A stretch of DNA of 60,879 bases from Actinomadura hibisca NBRC 15177. Its GTDB lineage: Bacteria > Actinomycetota > Actinomycetes > Streptosporangiales > Streptosporangiaceae. A program made the translations under genes and the position numbers. This document shows, piece after piece, positions 32,502 to 41,400 of the stretch. A model generated the notes under the pieces. That model was not told the origin of the DNA. It made no database searches and was given only the letters and a program-made list of their open reading frames with translations. The DNA lies in NCBI RefSeq assembly GCF_001552635.1, contig NZ_BCRO01000079.1:1-60879 (forward strand), given 5' to 3'. The number at the start of each line of letters is the position of its first letter. Within the stretch, counting starts at the first letter, position 1.

Positions 32502-33221
32502 ATGACACTCACGCTCCTTCCCGCCGTTGACGTCGCCGACGGCCAGGCCGTGCGCCTGGTGCAGGGCGAGGCCGGCACCGAGACCTCCTACGGGGCGCCC
32601 CTGGAGGCGGCGCTCGCCTGGCAGAACGCGGGGGCGGAGTGGATCCACCTGGTGGACCTGGACGCGGCGTTCGGGCGCGGCTCCAACCGCGAGCTGCTGG
32701 CCGAGGTCACCGGCCGCCTGGACGTGGCCGTGGAGCTGTCGGGCGGCATCCGCGACGACGCCTCGCTGGAGGCCGCGCTCGCCACCGGCTGCCGCCGCGT
32801 CAACATCGGCACCGCCGCGCTGGAGGACCCCGAGTGGTGCCGCCGCATCATCGCCGAGTACGGCGACCGCATCGCGGTCGGCCTGGACGTGCGCGGCACC
32901 ACGCTCGCCGCGCGCGGCTGGACCCGCGAGGGCGGCGACCTGTGGGAGGTGCTGGAGCGGCTGGAGCGCGACGGCTGCCCGCGCTACGTGGTCACCGACG
33001 TCACCAAGGACGGCACGCTGCGCGGCCCCAACACCGAGCTGCTGCGCGAGGTGTGCGGGCGCACCGCCAAGCCGGTGGTGGCCTCGGGCGGGGTGTCGTC
33101 GCTGGACGACCTGCGCGCCCTGGCCGAGCTGGTCCCGGCGGGCGTCGAGGGCGCCATCGTCGGCAAGGCCCTGTACGCCGGGGCGTTCACGCTCGAAGAG
33201 GCGCTGGCGGCCGTCAAGTGA
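32502..33221 (+). CDS. priA: Phosphoribosyl isomerase A (bifunctional HisA/TrpF)
   Basis: The 239-residue TIM barrel isomerises ProFAR in histidine synthesis. In actinobacteria that lack trpF it also isomerises PRA in tryptophan synthesis. The acid/base pair is Asp10 (PAVDVADG) and Asp170 (DVTKDGT). Phosphate-binding loops are ELSGGIRDD and VASGGVSSLDD. No trpF is present near trpC-trpB-trpA in this window, which fits the dual role, but a distant trpF is not excluded. Its stop overlaps the ridA-like gene. Confidence 0.9.
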   Translation: MTLTLLPAVDVADGQAVRLVQGEAGTETSYGAPLEAALAWQNAGAEWIHLVDLDAAFGRGSNRELLAEVTGRLDVAVELSGGIRDDASLEAALATGCRRVNIGTAALEDPEWCRRIIAEYGDRIAVGLDVRGTTLAARGWTREGGDLWEVLERLERDGCPRYVVTDVTKDGTLRGPNTELLREVCGRTAKPVVASGGVSSLDDLRALAELVPAGVEGAIVGKALYAGAFTLEEALAAVK

Positions 33222-33604
33222 TCGAGCGCATCACCTCCGGCGGCCCCTGGGAGGACAAGTTCGGCTACTCCCGCGCGGTCCTGGCGGGCGACCTGGCGCT
33301 GGTCGCCGGGTGCACCGCGACCGTGGACGGGGAGGTCGTGCACCCGGGCGACGCGTTCGAGCAGACCCGCACCGCGTTCCAGGTCGGCCTGTGGTCGCTG
33401 GAGCGGCTCGGGCTGGGCCGCCAGGACGTGGTGCGCACCCGCATGTACGTCACCGACGCCGCGCACGCCGACGAGGTCGGCCGCGCGCACGGCGAGCTGT
33501 TCGGGGAGGTCCGCCCGGTCGCCACGATGGTGGTGGTGGCCGGGCTGATCGACCCGCGGATGCTGGTCGAGGTCGAGATCGAAGCCTATCGGGGGGAACT
33601 GTGA
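33218..33604 (+). CDS. RidA/YjgF family protein inside the his operon
   Basis: The 128-residue protein belongs to the RidA/YjgF/UK114 family. It has the core FGYSRAVLAGDLALVAGCTATVD, QTRTAFQVGLWSLERLGLGRQDVVRTRMYVTD and PVATMVVVAGLIDPRMLVEVEIEA. Many members hydrolyse reactive enamine/imine intermediates. The Arg of the usual active site (around RxxxYV) is present. It overlaps priA upstream (GTGA) and hisF downstream, so it is firmly embedded. Confidence 0.88.
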   Translation: MIERITSGGPWEDKFGYSRAVLAGDLALVAGCTATVDGEVVHPGDAFEQTRTAFQVGLWSLERLGLGRQDVVRTRMYVTDAAHADEVGRAHGELFGEVRPVATMVVVAGLIDPRMLVEVEIEAYRGEL

Positions 33605-34362
33605 CCGTCGCGGTCCGCGTGATCCCGTGCCTGGACGTGGACGCCGGGCGCGTGGTGAAGGGCGTCAACTTCCAGAACCTGCGCGACGCCGGCGACCCGG
33701 TGGAGCTCGCGCGCCGCTACGACGCCGAGGGCGCCGACGAGCTGACGTTCCTGGACATCACCGCCTCCAGCGGCGACCGCTCCACCACCTACGACGTGGT
33801 GCGCCGCACCGCCGAGCAGGTGTTCATCCCGCTGACGGTGGGCGGCGGCGTGCGCACCGTCGGGGACGTCAACACGCTGTTGCGCGCGGGCGCCGACAAG
33901 GTGTCGGTCAACACCGCCGCCATCGCCCGCCCGGAGTTCCTGCGCGAGGCCGCGCACCGGTTCGGGTCGCAGTGCGTGGTGTTGTCGGTGGACGCCCGCC
34001 GCGCGCCCGGCACGCCGTCGGGGTACGAGGTCACCACGCACGGCGGCCGCAAGGGCACCGGCCTCGACGCGATCGAGTGGGCACGGCGCGGCGAGGAGCT
34101 GGGCGTCGGCGAGATCCTGCTGAACTCCATGGACGCCGACGGCACCAAGAACGGCTTCGACCTGGAGATGTTGCGCCGGGTCCGCGCGGAGGTGGCGGTC
34201 CCGGTGATCGCCTCGGGCGGCGCGGGCGCGCTGGAGCACTTCGTCCCGGCCGTCGCGGCGGGCGCCGACGCGGTGCTGGCCGCCAGCGTCTTCCACTTCG
34301 GCGAGCTGAAGATCTCCGACGTGAAGGACACGCTGCGCGCGGCCGAGTACCCGGTGCGATGA
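33601..34362 (+). CDS. hisF: Imidazole glycerol phosphate synthase, cyclase subunit
   Basis: The 253-residue TIM barrel accepts ammonia from HisH and forms imidazole glycerol phosphate and AICAR. Catalytic acids are Asp12 in IPCLDVDAGRVVKG and the Asp in NSMDADGTKNG. Phosphate loops are LTVGGGVRT and ASGGAGALEHF. GTG start overlaps the RidA stop, and the stop overlaps the ATP-grasp ATG. Confidence 0.96.
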   Translation: MTVAVRVIPCLDVDAGRVVKGVNFQNLRDAGDPVELARRYDAEGADELTFLDITASSGDRSTTYDVVRRTAEQVFIPLTVGGGVRTVGDVNTLLRAGADKVSVNTAAIARPEFLREAAHRFGSQCVVLSVDARRAPGTPSGYEVTTHGGRKGTGLDAIEWARRGEELGVGEILLNSMDADGTKNGFDLEMLRRVRAEVAVPVIASGGAGALEHFVPAVAAGADAVLAASVFHFGELKISDVKDTLRAAEYPVR

Positions 34363-35189
34363 CCGTCGCGCTCGCCACCTTCGCCGCCTTCCCCGAGGGC
34401 TCCGACGACGTGGTCGCGCTGCGCGCGGCCCTCGCCGGCCTCGGGGTGGCGGCGGTCCCGGCGATCTGGGACGACCCGGACATCGACTGGGCCGCCTTCG
34501 ACCTGGTCGTGGTGCGCTCCACCTGGGACTACACCGACCGGCGCGCGGAGTTCCTGGCGTGGGCGGACGGCGTCCCGCGCCTGCTCAACGACGCCGCCGT
34601 GCTGCGCTGGAACACCGACAAGCGCTACCTGCGCGACCTCGCCGGGGCGGGCGTGCCGGTCGTGCCGACGTTGTGGGACCCGCCGGACCCGCCCGCCGAC
34701 TGGCCCGAGTACGTGATCAAGCCCGCGGTGTCGTCCGGGTCGCGCGACACCGCCCGCTGGCGCGCGGGCGAGGAGGACCGGGCCCGCGAGCACCTGCGCG
34801 CGCTGCTGTCGGCGGGCCGCACCGCGATGGTGCAGCCGTACCTGTCGGCGATCGACACCGCCGGGGAGACCGCGCTGCTGTTCTGCGACCGCGAGTTCAG
34901 CCACGCGGCCCGCAAGGCCCCGATCCTCGCGGCGGGCACCGGCGTCCTGGACGCCCCGAACGGCGGCCAGATCACCGCGGCGTCTGCGACGCCCGAGCAG
35001 CTCGCCGTGGCGCACCGCGCGCTGGAGGCCGTCTCCGGCGACCTGCTGTACGCGCGCGTGGACCTGGTGCCGGACCCGGACGGCTCCCCGGTCCTGATGG
35101 AGCTGGAGCTGACCGAACCGGCCCTGTTCCTGGAGCACGCCCCCGGCTCCGCCGCACGCTTCGCGGAGGCCATCGCCGAGCGGTTGTGA
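34359..35189 (+). CDS. ATP-grasp family protein (RimK/glutathione synthetase-like)
   Basis: The 276-residue protein has an ATP-grasp layout: LLNDAAVLRWNTDKRYLRDLAGAGVPVVPT (pre-grasp), YVIKPAVSSGSRDT (ATP-binding Lys and flexible loop), VQPYLSAIDTAGETALLFCDREFSHAARK and the metal-binding LLYARVDLVPDPDGSPVLMELELTEPALFL. It joins a carboxylate to an amine or thiol, substrate unknown. The ATG overlaps the hisF stop, so it is the last gene of the his operon. Confidence 0.85.
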   Translation: MTVALATFAAFPEGSDDVVALRAALAGLGVAAVPAIWDDPDIDWAAFDLVVVRSTWDYTDRRAEFLAWADGVPRLLNDAAVLRWNTDKRYLRDLAGAGVPVVPTLWDPPDPPADWPEYVIKPAVSSGSRDTARWRAGEEDRAREHLRALLSAGRTAMVQPYLSAIDTAGETALLFCDREFSHAARKAPILAAGTGVLDAPNGGQITAASATPEQLAVAHRALEAVSGDLLYARVDLVPDPDGSPVLMELELTEPALFLEHAPGSAARFAEAIAERL

Positions 35190-35198
35190 GCCGCGCGG

Positions 35199-36881
35199 CT
35201 ACTCCACGTCGGATTCGGGGTCGGGCACGGTCTTCTTCGGCGACGCCTCCACGATCGGCAGCAGCACCGCCGAGGGGTGGTCGGGGTCGTGGAAGAGCTC
35301 CTGGTCGGCCGCGACCATCGTGCGGGCGGTCAGCAGGGGCTCGCCGGTGCCGGGGTTGGCGGCGACCTTGGGGTAGGCGCCGCTGGCGACGTGCACCCGC
35401 ACGCGGTGGCCGCGCCGGAAGCGGTGCGCGGTCGGCCACAGGTCGATCGCGACGCGGCGCACGCCCTCGGTGCCCACCGGCTTGTCGGCGAGGGGCCTAT
35501 CCGGGTTGATGCGGAGGCCGCCTTCGCAGACGTTGCGGGAGGTGCCGTCCGGTGACACGTCCAGCAGCCGCACGACGAAGTCGGTGTGCTCGCGGCTCGA
35601 CCGCACGAACAGGTCGGCGTACACCGGGCCGATCACGTCCAGGTCGTCCTTGAGGACCGGCGAGGAGAACACCAGCACGTCGTCGCGCGTCTCCAGCGGC
35701 CGGTTGTCCACCGGCTTGGAGCTGCCCAGGAGCGTCGGGCCGCCGAGCGCGGGGGTGGGGCGGGCCGGGTCGAAGCGGTAGGTGCTGGGCTCGTGGTCCT
35801 GCGGCCCGTCCTCGCCCAGTCCGCCGCCCGCGTGCAGGTGCCAGCGCTCCTGCCGCATGCCGGGCGGCGGCCAGTCGTCGTAGTCGCGCCACTCGCGCGC
35901 GCCCACCACGTACAGCCGCACCGGGTGCTCGCGCAGGCCCGACGGGTCGCCGCGCAGGTGCGCGCGGAACCACGCCAGCGACTCGCGGAACGACACCAGC
36001 CCGTGCCGCGCGTCGGTGTGCCACCACGGCCCGACCGTCAGGTACGGCCGCCGCCCGGCCGCGCGCAGCGCCAGGTAGTCCTTCAGTTCCCACGGCAGGA
36101 AGATGTCGAACCAGCCGCCCAGGAATGTCACCGGCGCCTCGATCCCGCCGACCGAGGCGCTGAAGTCGCGGGTGTTCCAGTAGTCGCCGCCGGGCTCGTG
36201 GTTGGCCAGCAGGTCCTGGTAGAAGCGCATCGGCGCGCCGCCGGTCAGCATGTCCAGCTCCGCCAGCGGACGCCCGGACCGGGCCGCGCGCAGCGCCCGC
36301 CGCCGCGACAGCAGCGGCGCGGTGAGCATGCCGAGGGGCTGCTGCTGGCGGCTGGTCAGGTCGGTCCACGACAGCGTGGACTCCAGCGCGAACGAGCCGC
36401 CCACGTACGCGGCGTCGCGGAACGAGGAGGCGGTGATCTGCATCGCCATCGCCTTCAGCTCGGGCGCGGCCTCGGCGGCCAGCGCCCACGCCGAGTACCC
36501 GAGGTAGCTGGCGCCGTAGGTGGCGAACGTGCCGCCGAACCACGGCTGCTTCCGCAGCCACTCCACGGTGGCGACGCCGTCGTCGCGCTCGCTGCCCAGC
36601 GGGTCGAACTCGCCGCCGGACCCGAACGTGCCGCGCGCGCTCTGCACCACGAGCTGGAACCCGAACGGCACGAACGGCAGCCCGTTCAGCACCGAGGCGG
36701 GGCCGCGCCGCCCGTAGGGGGTGCGCACGAGGATGGTCGGCGGCGGGCGGCGGACGCCCACCGGGACGTAGCGGTCGGCGAGCAGCGTGACGCCGTCCGC
36801 CATGGGCACCGGCAGGTCGCGCTGCACGGTGTAGCGGGGGAGTCGGAGGGGCGCGGCGGGCAGGAGGTCCCTGAGGGCCAT
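35199..36881 (-). CDS. CocE/NonD family hydrolase (X-Pro dipeptidyl-peptidase, S15 type)
   Basis: The 560-residue alpha/beta hydrolase starts with VPMADGVTLLADRYVP and PTILVRTPYGRRG. The nucleophile serine is in FATYGASYLGYSAWALA. The C-terminal jelly-roll domain (about 390-560: DLDVIGPVYADLFVRSSREHTDFVVRLLDV, GHRVRVHVASGAYP) is typical of CocE. No signal peptide is visible, so it is probably cytoplasmic. Substrates in the family include peptides, cocaine and esters; none can be assigned. It converges with the his operon with 9 bases between stops. Confidence 0.88.
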   Translation of the reverse strand: MALRDLLPAAPLRLPRYTVQRDLPVPMADGVTLLADRYVPVGVRRPPPTILVRTPYGRRGPASVLNGLPFVPFGFQLVVQSARGTFGSGGEFDPLGSERDDGVATVEWLRKQPWFGGTFATYGASYLGYSAWALAAEAAPELKAMAMQITASSFRDAAYVGGSFALESTLSWTDLTSRQQQPLGMLTAPLLSRRRALRAARSGRPLAELDMLTGGAPMRFYQDLLANHEPGGDYWNTRDFSASVGGIEAPVTFLGGWFDIFLPWELKDYLALRAAGRRPYLTVGPWWHTDARHGLVSFRESLAWFRAHLRGDPSGLREHPVRLYVVGAREWRDYDDWPPPGMRQERWHLHAGGGLGEDGPQDHEPSTYRFDPARPTPALGGPTLLGSSKPVDNRPLETRDDVLVFSSPVLKDDLDVIGPVYADLFVRSSREHTDFVVRLLDVSPDGTSRNVCEGGLRINPDRPLADKPVGTEGVRRVAIDLWPTAHRFRRGHRVRVHVASGAYPKVAANPGTGEPLLTARTMVAADQELFHDPDHPSAVLLPIVEASPKKTVPDPESDVE

Positions 36882-37007
36882 GCGTTCTCCAGCAGGCCGT
36901 ACGAACCTGGCGGGGGCGGGTTTCCGTCGGCCGGATCGGGGGCTACTGACTGGTAACGGTAGCCGGTGAATCCGCCGACGGCATCCCGCCAGGTCAGCGG
37001 GGCGCGA

Positions 37008-37913
37008 TCAGCGCGTTCCGGTCAGCAGCTCCCACGGGTCGCCGTCCAGCGCGCCGAGCTCGGCGGCCCAGGCGTGCTCGTCGCCGTACTCCTCGCGCCA
37101 CGACCACAACCGCAGCGTGGTCCGGTGCAGCGGGTGCTCGGCGGTGACGCCGATCGCGCCGTGCACCTGGTGCGCGATCGCAGCGACCTCGCCCGCCGCG
37201 CGCGACGCGTTGGCCTTGGCGGAGGCGACCGCGACGGGATCGTCCGGCGTCCGGACGGCCGCGCGTACCGCGACGTCGGCGACGACGACCTCACCAGCCA
37301 TCTCCGCGAGCAGGTGCTGCACGGCCTGGAAGCGCCCGATCGGGCGGCCGAACTGCTCGCGCTCGCCCGCGTACGCCACGGCCAGCTCCAGCGCGCGCCG
37401 CATCGCCCCGGTGAGCTGCACGGCCCGCGCGAGCGCGCCCCAGCGCCGCAGCTCGGCGGGCGTCACGGGGCAGGGCGCGACGGCTTCGGCCGCGTCGAAC
37501 ACCAGATCATCGCGGGGCTCGCCCGCCAGATTCGCGCCCTCGGTGACCTGCGCGGGATCGAGGATCGCCACCGACCCGTCGGCGAGCACGACGCACCGCG
37601 CCGCCCGTCCCCAGGGGACACGGCGCAGCGGGCCGCCCGACGGGCCGTGCGCGACGGTCAGCGGCCCGGACGGCACCGGCAGCCCGGCGGCGGCCAGCAG
37701 CCGTCCGGCCAGCCATCCGGTCTCGGCCAGCGGCACCGGCGCGCCGTGGTACCCGGCCGCGCGCAGCAGCACGGCGGCGTCCTCCAGCGTGCCGCCGCTG
37801 CCGCCCGCCTCCTCGGGCACGCCCACCAGCGTCAGCCCGGCGTCCTCCAGCGCGGGCCACGGGTCGGGCGCGGCCATGATCTGGTGCGCGGTCTCCTCCA
37901 GCAGCTCGCTCAT
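37008..37913 (-). CDS. Acyl-CoA dehydrogenase-like subunit, short form
   Basis: The 301-residue protein is shorter than a normal acyl-CoA dehydrogenase (about 380). Its central beta domain is reduced (VLADGSVAILDPAQVTEGANLAGEPRDDLVFD). The C-terminal helical domain (RRALELAVAYAGEREQFGRPIGRFQAVQHLLAEM ... VHGAIGVTAEHPLHRTTLRLWSWREEYGD) is well kept. Short subunits like this pair with a full-length one in alpha2-beta2 enzymes of steroid and branched-acid breakdown. The ATG overlaps the stop of the 377-residue partner. Confidence 0.85.
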   Translation of the reverse strand: MSELLEETAHQIMAAPDPWPALEDAGLTLVGVPEEAGGSGGTLEDAAVLLRAAGYHGAPVPLAETGWLAGRLLAAAGLPVPSGPLTVAHGPSGGPLRRVPWGRAARCVVLADGSVAILDPAQVTEGANLAGEPRDDLVFDAAEAVAPCPVTPAELRRWGALARAVQLTGAMRRALELAVAYAGEREQFGRPIGRFQAVQHLLAEMAGEVVVADVAVRAAVRTPDDPVAVASAKANASRAAGEVAAIAHQVHGAIGVTAEHPLHRTTLRLWSWREEYGDEHAWAAELGALDGDPWELLTGTR

Positions 37914-39046
37914 CACCGCACCCCCAGGCCGCGCGCCACGATGCCGCGCAGGATCTCGTTCGTGCCGCCGCGCAGCGTGAACCCCGGCGTCTGCGCCACC
38001 GCCTCGGCCAGCGCCCGCGCCAGGGGATCGGCCGAGCCGGGGTCGGGCTCGACCGCCGTGTGCCGCCGCACCGTCTCGACGACCTCGCGCTCGAACCGGG
38101 TTCCGAGATCCTTCACCAGGGCCGCCGGGAGGTCGGGCGTGCGGCCCTGGGCCAGCGCCCCGGCCACGCCCAGCGACGCTTGCCGCAGCGCCCACAGTCG
38201 CGCCAGTAGGCCGCCGACGGCGTTCCGGGCACCGGCTTCGTCGGCGCGCTCGGCCAGCAGGCGGATCAGCAGGAACGTGCTGAGCAGGCGTTCGGGGCCA
38301 CTGCGCTCGTAGGCCAGCTCGGCGGTGACCTGCCGCCAGCCGTCGCCGATCTGGCCCAGCACCATGGCGTCAGGGACGAAAGCGCCGTCGAACACGACCT
38401 CGTTGAAGTGGTGCCCGCCCGTCATCGCGAGGATCGGCCGCACCGTGACGCCCTCGGCAGGCAGCGGCACGATGAACTGGCTCAGACCCGCGTGCCGATC
38501 GTCCCCAGCAGAGGCGCTGCGCGCCAGCACCAAAATCGCGTGCGCCAGGTGAGCGCCGCTCGTCCACACCTTGGTGCCGTGCAGCCGCCATCCACCCGGC
38601 ACACGCTCGGCGCGCGTGCGGACCGACGCCAGGTCAGACCCCGAATCGGGCTCGCTCATCCCGATCGCGAAGAAGCACTCGCCGCGCGCGATCGCGGGCA
38701 GGAACTCCTGCCGCTGCTCCTCGGTCCCGTTGGCCAGGATGCTCGGCCCGACCTGCCGGTCGGAGATCCAGTGCGCGCCCACCGGTGCTCCGGCGGCCAG
38801 CAGCTCTTCGATCACCACGAACCGCTCCAGCGGCGACCGCCCGTGCCCGCCGTACCGCGCGGGCAGCGTCATGCCGAGCCAGCCCTGCTCGCCGAGGCGG
38901 CGGCTGAAGGCGGGGTCGGCGCCGGTGAGCCAGCAGTCGCAGCGCGGCGTGAACGGCTCGTCCGCGAGGAACCCCCGGACCCGTGCGCGCAGCGCGGCGG
39001 TCTCGGGCGGCAGGGTCCCCGGGTCCAGATCCGGCAACGTCGCCAC
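37913..39046 (-). CDS. Acyl-CoA dehydrogenase, full-length subunit of a probable heteromeric pair
   Basis: The 377-residue protein has GMSEPDSGSDLASVRTRAERVPGGWRLHGTKVWTSGAH, the flavin region, and a C terminus FTLRGGTNEILRGIVARGL. The usual catalytic Glu motif (YEGTxxI) is replaced by GGTNEIL, so the base must be elsewhere or absent. The gene leads a two-gene operon with the 301-residue subunit. It resembles the FadE/ChsE heterocomplexes of actinobacterial steroid metabolism; the substrate is not known. Confidence 0.88.
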   Translation of the reverse strand: MATLPDLDPGTLPPETAALRARVRGFLADEPFTPRCDCWLTGADPAFSRRLGEQGWLGMTLPARYGGHGRSPLERFVVIEELLAAGAPVGAHWISDRQVGPSILANGTEEQRQEFLPAIARGECFFAIGMSEPDSGSDLASVRTRAERVPGGWRLHGTKVWTSGAHLAHAILVLARSASAGDDRHAGLSQFIVPLPAEGVTVRPILAMTGGHHFNEVVFDGAFVPDAMVLGQIGDGWRQVTAELAYERSGPERLLSTFLLIRLLAERADEAGARNAVGGLLARLWALRQASLGVAGALAQGRTPDLPAALVKDLGTRFEREVVETVRRHTAVEPDPGSADPLARALAEAVAQTPGFTLRGGTNEILRGIVARGLGVR

Positions 39047-39195
39047 ATGCGCCTCCTTGAGATCCGCAGGTGAGGTTACCGGGACGGCGGCGCGCCCCGG
39101 TCAGTGACCCCTTACCGGATCGGACGACCCTGGCGGACGCCGGGCGGGTCTGTCATCGTGACGCCAGAAGAGCCGCGATCTCCTGGGGGACCAGC

Positions 39196-39786
39196 ATGTG
39201 GGCCGCACCGCCGCACGCACCGCCGAGGGGAGGCCCGAGCGCGGGCTGGTACAGCGTCCCGGCCGTCCTGGTGACGGCGGTGGTGATCTGGACGGTGCTG
39301 TTCGTCGCGGGGAACGTCGACGACCTGAACGCGGCGGGCGGCCCCTCCGCCACCGGCGACTCCGAGTCGGGCGTGGTCGTGCGCCTGGCCGGTGGACACG
39401 GCTACTTCCTGTACGTCGGCCGCAACGCGCCCGCGCCCACCTCCTGCGCGGTGGACGCCGACGGGACGCGGGCCCAGGTCGCCCTGACCCGCAAGAACTC
39501 CTGGAGCGCGAGCGCCGAGACGGGCCGCCGCTACACCGCGACGTTCCAGGCGCCCGTGACCGGCGAGGCCCGCCTGACCTGCCAGGGCACCCGCGGCCGG
39601 ATGCTGGTGAAGCCGGACGACACGGTCGCGGGCTACCTCGGCCTGACGATCATGGGCGGCGCGGGGGCGCTGGTGCTGGCGGGCGTGGTGTGGGCGGTGG
39701 TCTTCGTCCGCCGCAACAACGCCCGACGCCGCACCACCGCCCCGCCCACGGGCTACCCGCCGGGCCCGTCGTACCCCTACGCCTGA
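39196..39786 (+). CDS. Two-segment membrane protein of unknown function
   Basis: The 196-residue protein has a Pro-rich N terminus, a membrane segment (about 21-38, VPAVLVTAVVIWTVLFVAG), an extracytoplasmic domain of about 100 residues with two Cys (CAVDADG and LTCQG), and a second membrane segment (about 150-172, LGLTIMGGAGALVLAGVVWAVVFV). A Pro/Gly/Tyr-rich tail follows. The two Cys may form a disulfide. The ATG at 39196 has GGGGGACCAGC before it. No family is recognised. Confidence 0.65.
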   Translation: MWAAPPHAPPRGGPSAGWYSVPAVLVTAVVIWTVLFVAGNVDDLNAAGGPSATGDSESGVVVRLAGGHGYFLYVGRNAPAPTSCAVDADGTRAQVALTRKNSWSASAETGRRYTATFQAPVTGEARLTCQGTRGRMLVKPDDTVAGYLGLTIMGGAGALVLAGVVWAVVFVRRNNARRRTTAPPTGYPPGPSYPYA

Positions 39787-39904
39787 CCCGCCCCCACCGG
39801 CGAGCCCGGCCCACACGTCCGGCCCGGCGTCCAGCCGTCCCGGTGGCCGGTGCAGGTCATGATCGCGGCGCCGCGCCCGGTAAGAGATCATTTACCTTGA
39901 TCAT

Positions 39905-40228
39905 GTGACCTCCCCTCCCGGCGCGGCGCACCACCCCCGGCCGCCGTTCCCGCCCCGGCGCAACGGCCTGGCCACCGCCGCCTTCGTGCTCGGCGTGCTC
40001 GGCTTCCTCACCTGCGCTCTCACCTCGCTGTTCGCGGTCGTCTTCGGGCACGTCGCCGCCGCGCAGACCCGCAGGAGCGGCGAGCTGGGCCGCGGCACGG
40101 CCCAGGCCGGGGCGGTGCTGGGCTGGCTGGGGATCCTGCTCGGGCCCGTGTTGTGGCTCTTCCTCCTCGCCGCCACCGGCGCCGGGGACGCCCTCGCGGA
40201 GTGGATCAACGAGCAGGGCACCGGCTGA
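39905..40228 (+). CDS. DUF4190 membrane protein
   Basis: The 107-residue protein has the DUF4190 pattern: a Pro-rich start, a first membrane segment LATAAFVLGVLGFLTCALTSLFAVVFGHVA, the QTRRSGELGRGTAQAGAVLGWLGI turn and a second segment. A short C-terminal tail ends ALAEWINEQGTG. GTG start at 39905. The function is unknown. Confidence 0.8.
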   Translation: MTSPPGAAHHPRPPFPPRRNGLATAAFVLGVLGFLTCALTSLFAVVFGHVAAAQTRRSGELGRGTAQAGAVLGWLGILLGPVLWLFLLAATGAGDALAEWINEQGTG

Positions 40229-40231
40229 CGG

Positions 40232-41383
40232 TCAGGAGGCGGCGTCCTTGGCCAGGTGGCGGCCGATCACCATGCGCTGGATCTGGTTGGTGCCCTCGAA
40301 GATCTGCATCACCTTGGCCTCGCGCATGTAGCGCTCCACCGGGAAGTCGCGGGTGTAGCCGTAGCCGCCCAGGACCTGCACGGCGTCCACGGTCACCTTC
40401 ATCGCCGCGTCGGTGGCCACCAGCTTGGCGATCGACGCCTGGCGGCCGAACGGCAGGCCGCGGTCCTTGCGGCGGGCCGCCTCCAGGTAGGTCGCGCGGG
40501 CCGACTCGACCGCCGCCGCCATGTCGGCCAGCAGGAACGACAGGCCCTGGTTGGCGATGATCGGGCGGCCGAACTGCTCGCGCTGGGCGGCGTAGGACAC
40601 CGCGTGGTCCAGCGCGCCCTGGGCGAGGCCGACCGCGCAGGCGGCGATGCCGAGGCGGCCCGAGTCCAGCGCCGACAGCGCGATCGGGAAGCCCTGGCCC
40701 TCGGTGCCCAGCCGCCGGGCGGCGGGCACCCGCGCGTCGTCGAAGACCAGCTGGGCGGTGGTGGAGCCGGTCAGGCCCATCTTGCGCTCGGGCGCGCCGA
40801 ACGACAGCCCGTCCATGCGGCCGTCGGTCAGGAAGCAGGAGATGCCGCGGCCGCCGTCGTCGGAGGTGCGGGCGAACAGCACGTAGAAGTCGGCCTCGCC
40901 GCCGTGGGTGATCCACATCTTGGTGCCGTTGACGCGGTAGTGCTCGCCCTCGGCGGTCGCGCGGGTGGTCAGCGCGCCCGCGTCCGAGCCCGCCTGCGCC
41001 TCCGACAGCGCGTATCCGCCGAGCAGCTCGCCGCCCAGCATCTCGGGCAGGCGCTCGCGCTGCCCGGCCGAGCCGAACGCCGCCAGCGGGTAGCACGACA
41101 GGGTGTGCACGCTGACGCCCACGGCCACCGACGCCCACACCGACGCGATCTCCTCCAGCACCTGGAGGTAGACCTCGTAGGGCTGCCCGCCGCCGCCGTC
41201 CTGCTCGGGGTAGGGCAGGCCGAGCAGCCCGGCGCGGCCGAGCAGGCGGAACACCTCGCGCGGGAAGTCGGCGGCCTCCTCGGCGGGGGCGGCGCGGGGG
41301 ACGAGCTCCTTGCGGACCAGCTCGCGGGTCAGCGCGATGAGGTCCTCGGCTTCGGGGGTGGGAAGCATACGTTCAGCGGGCAT
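40232..41383 (-). CDS. Acyl-CoA dehydrogenase
   Basis: The 383-residue protein is a standard single-subunit acyl-CoA dehydrogenase. YALSEAQAGSDAGALTTRA and MWITHGGEADFYVLFA flank the flavin site. The catalytic Glu is in IFEGTNQIQRMVIGRHL. QREQFGRPIIANQGLSFLLADM is the C-terminal signature. Chain-length preference is not readable. It stands alone, convergent with the DUF4190 gene. Confidence 0.92.
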   Translation of the reverse strand: MPAERMLPTPEAEDLIALTRELVRKELVPRAAPAEEAADFPREVFRLLGRAGLLGLPYPEQDGGGGQPYEVYLQVLEEIASVWASVAVGVSVHTLSCYPLAAFGSAGQRERLPEMLGGELLGGYALSEAQAGSDAGALTTRATAEGEHYRVNGTKMWITHGGEADFYVLFARTSDDGGRGISCFLTDGRMDGLSFGAPERKMGLTGSTTAQLVFDDARVPAARRLGTEGQGFPIALSALDSGRLGIAACAVGLAQGALDHAVSYAAQREQFGRPIIANQGLSFLLADMAAAVESARATYLEAARRKDRGLPFGRQASIAKLVATDAAMKVTVDAVQVLGGYGYTRDFPVERYMREAKVMQIFEGTNQIQRMVIGRHLAKDAAS

Positions 41384-41400
41384 GCCCCCATCTTGGCGGA

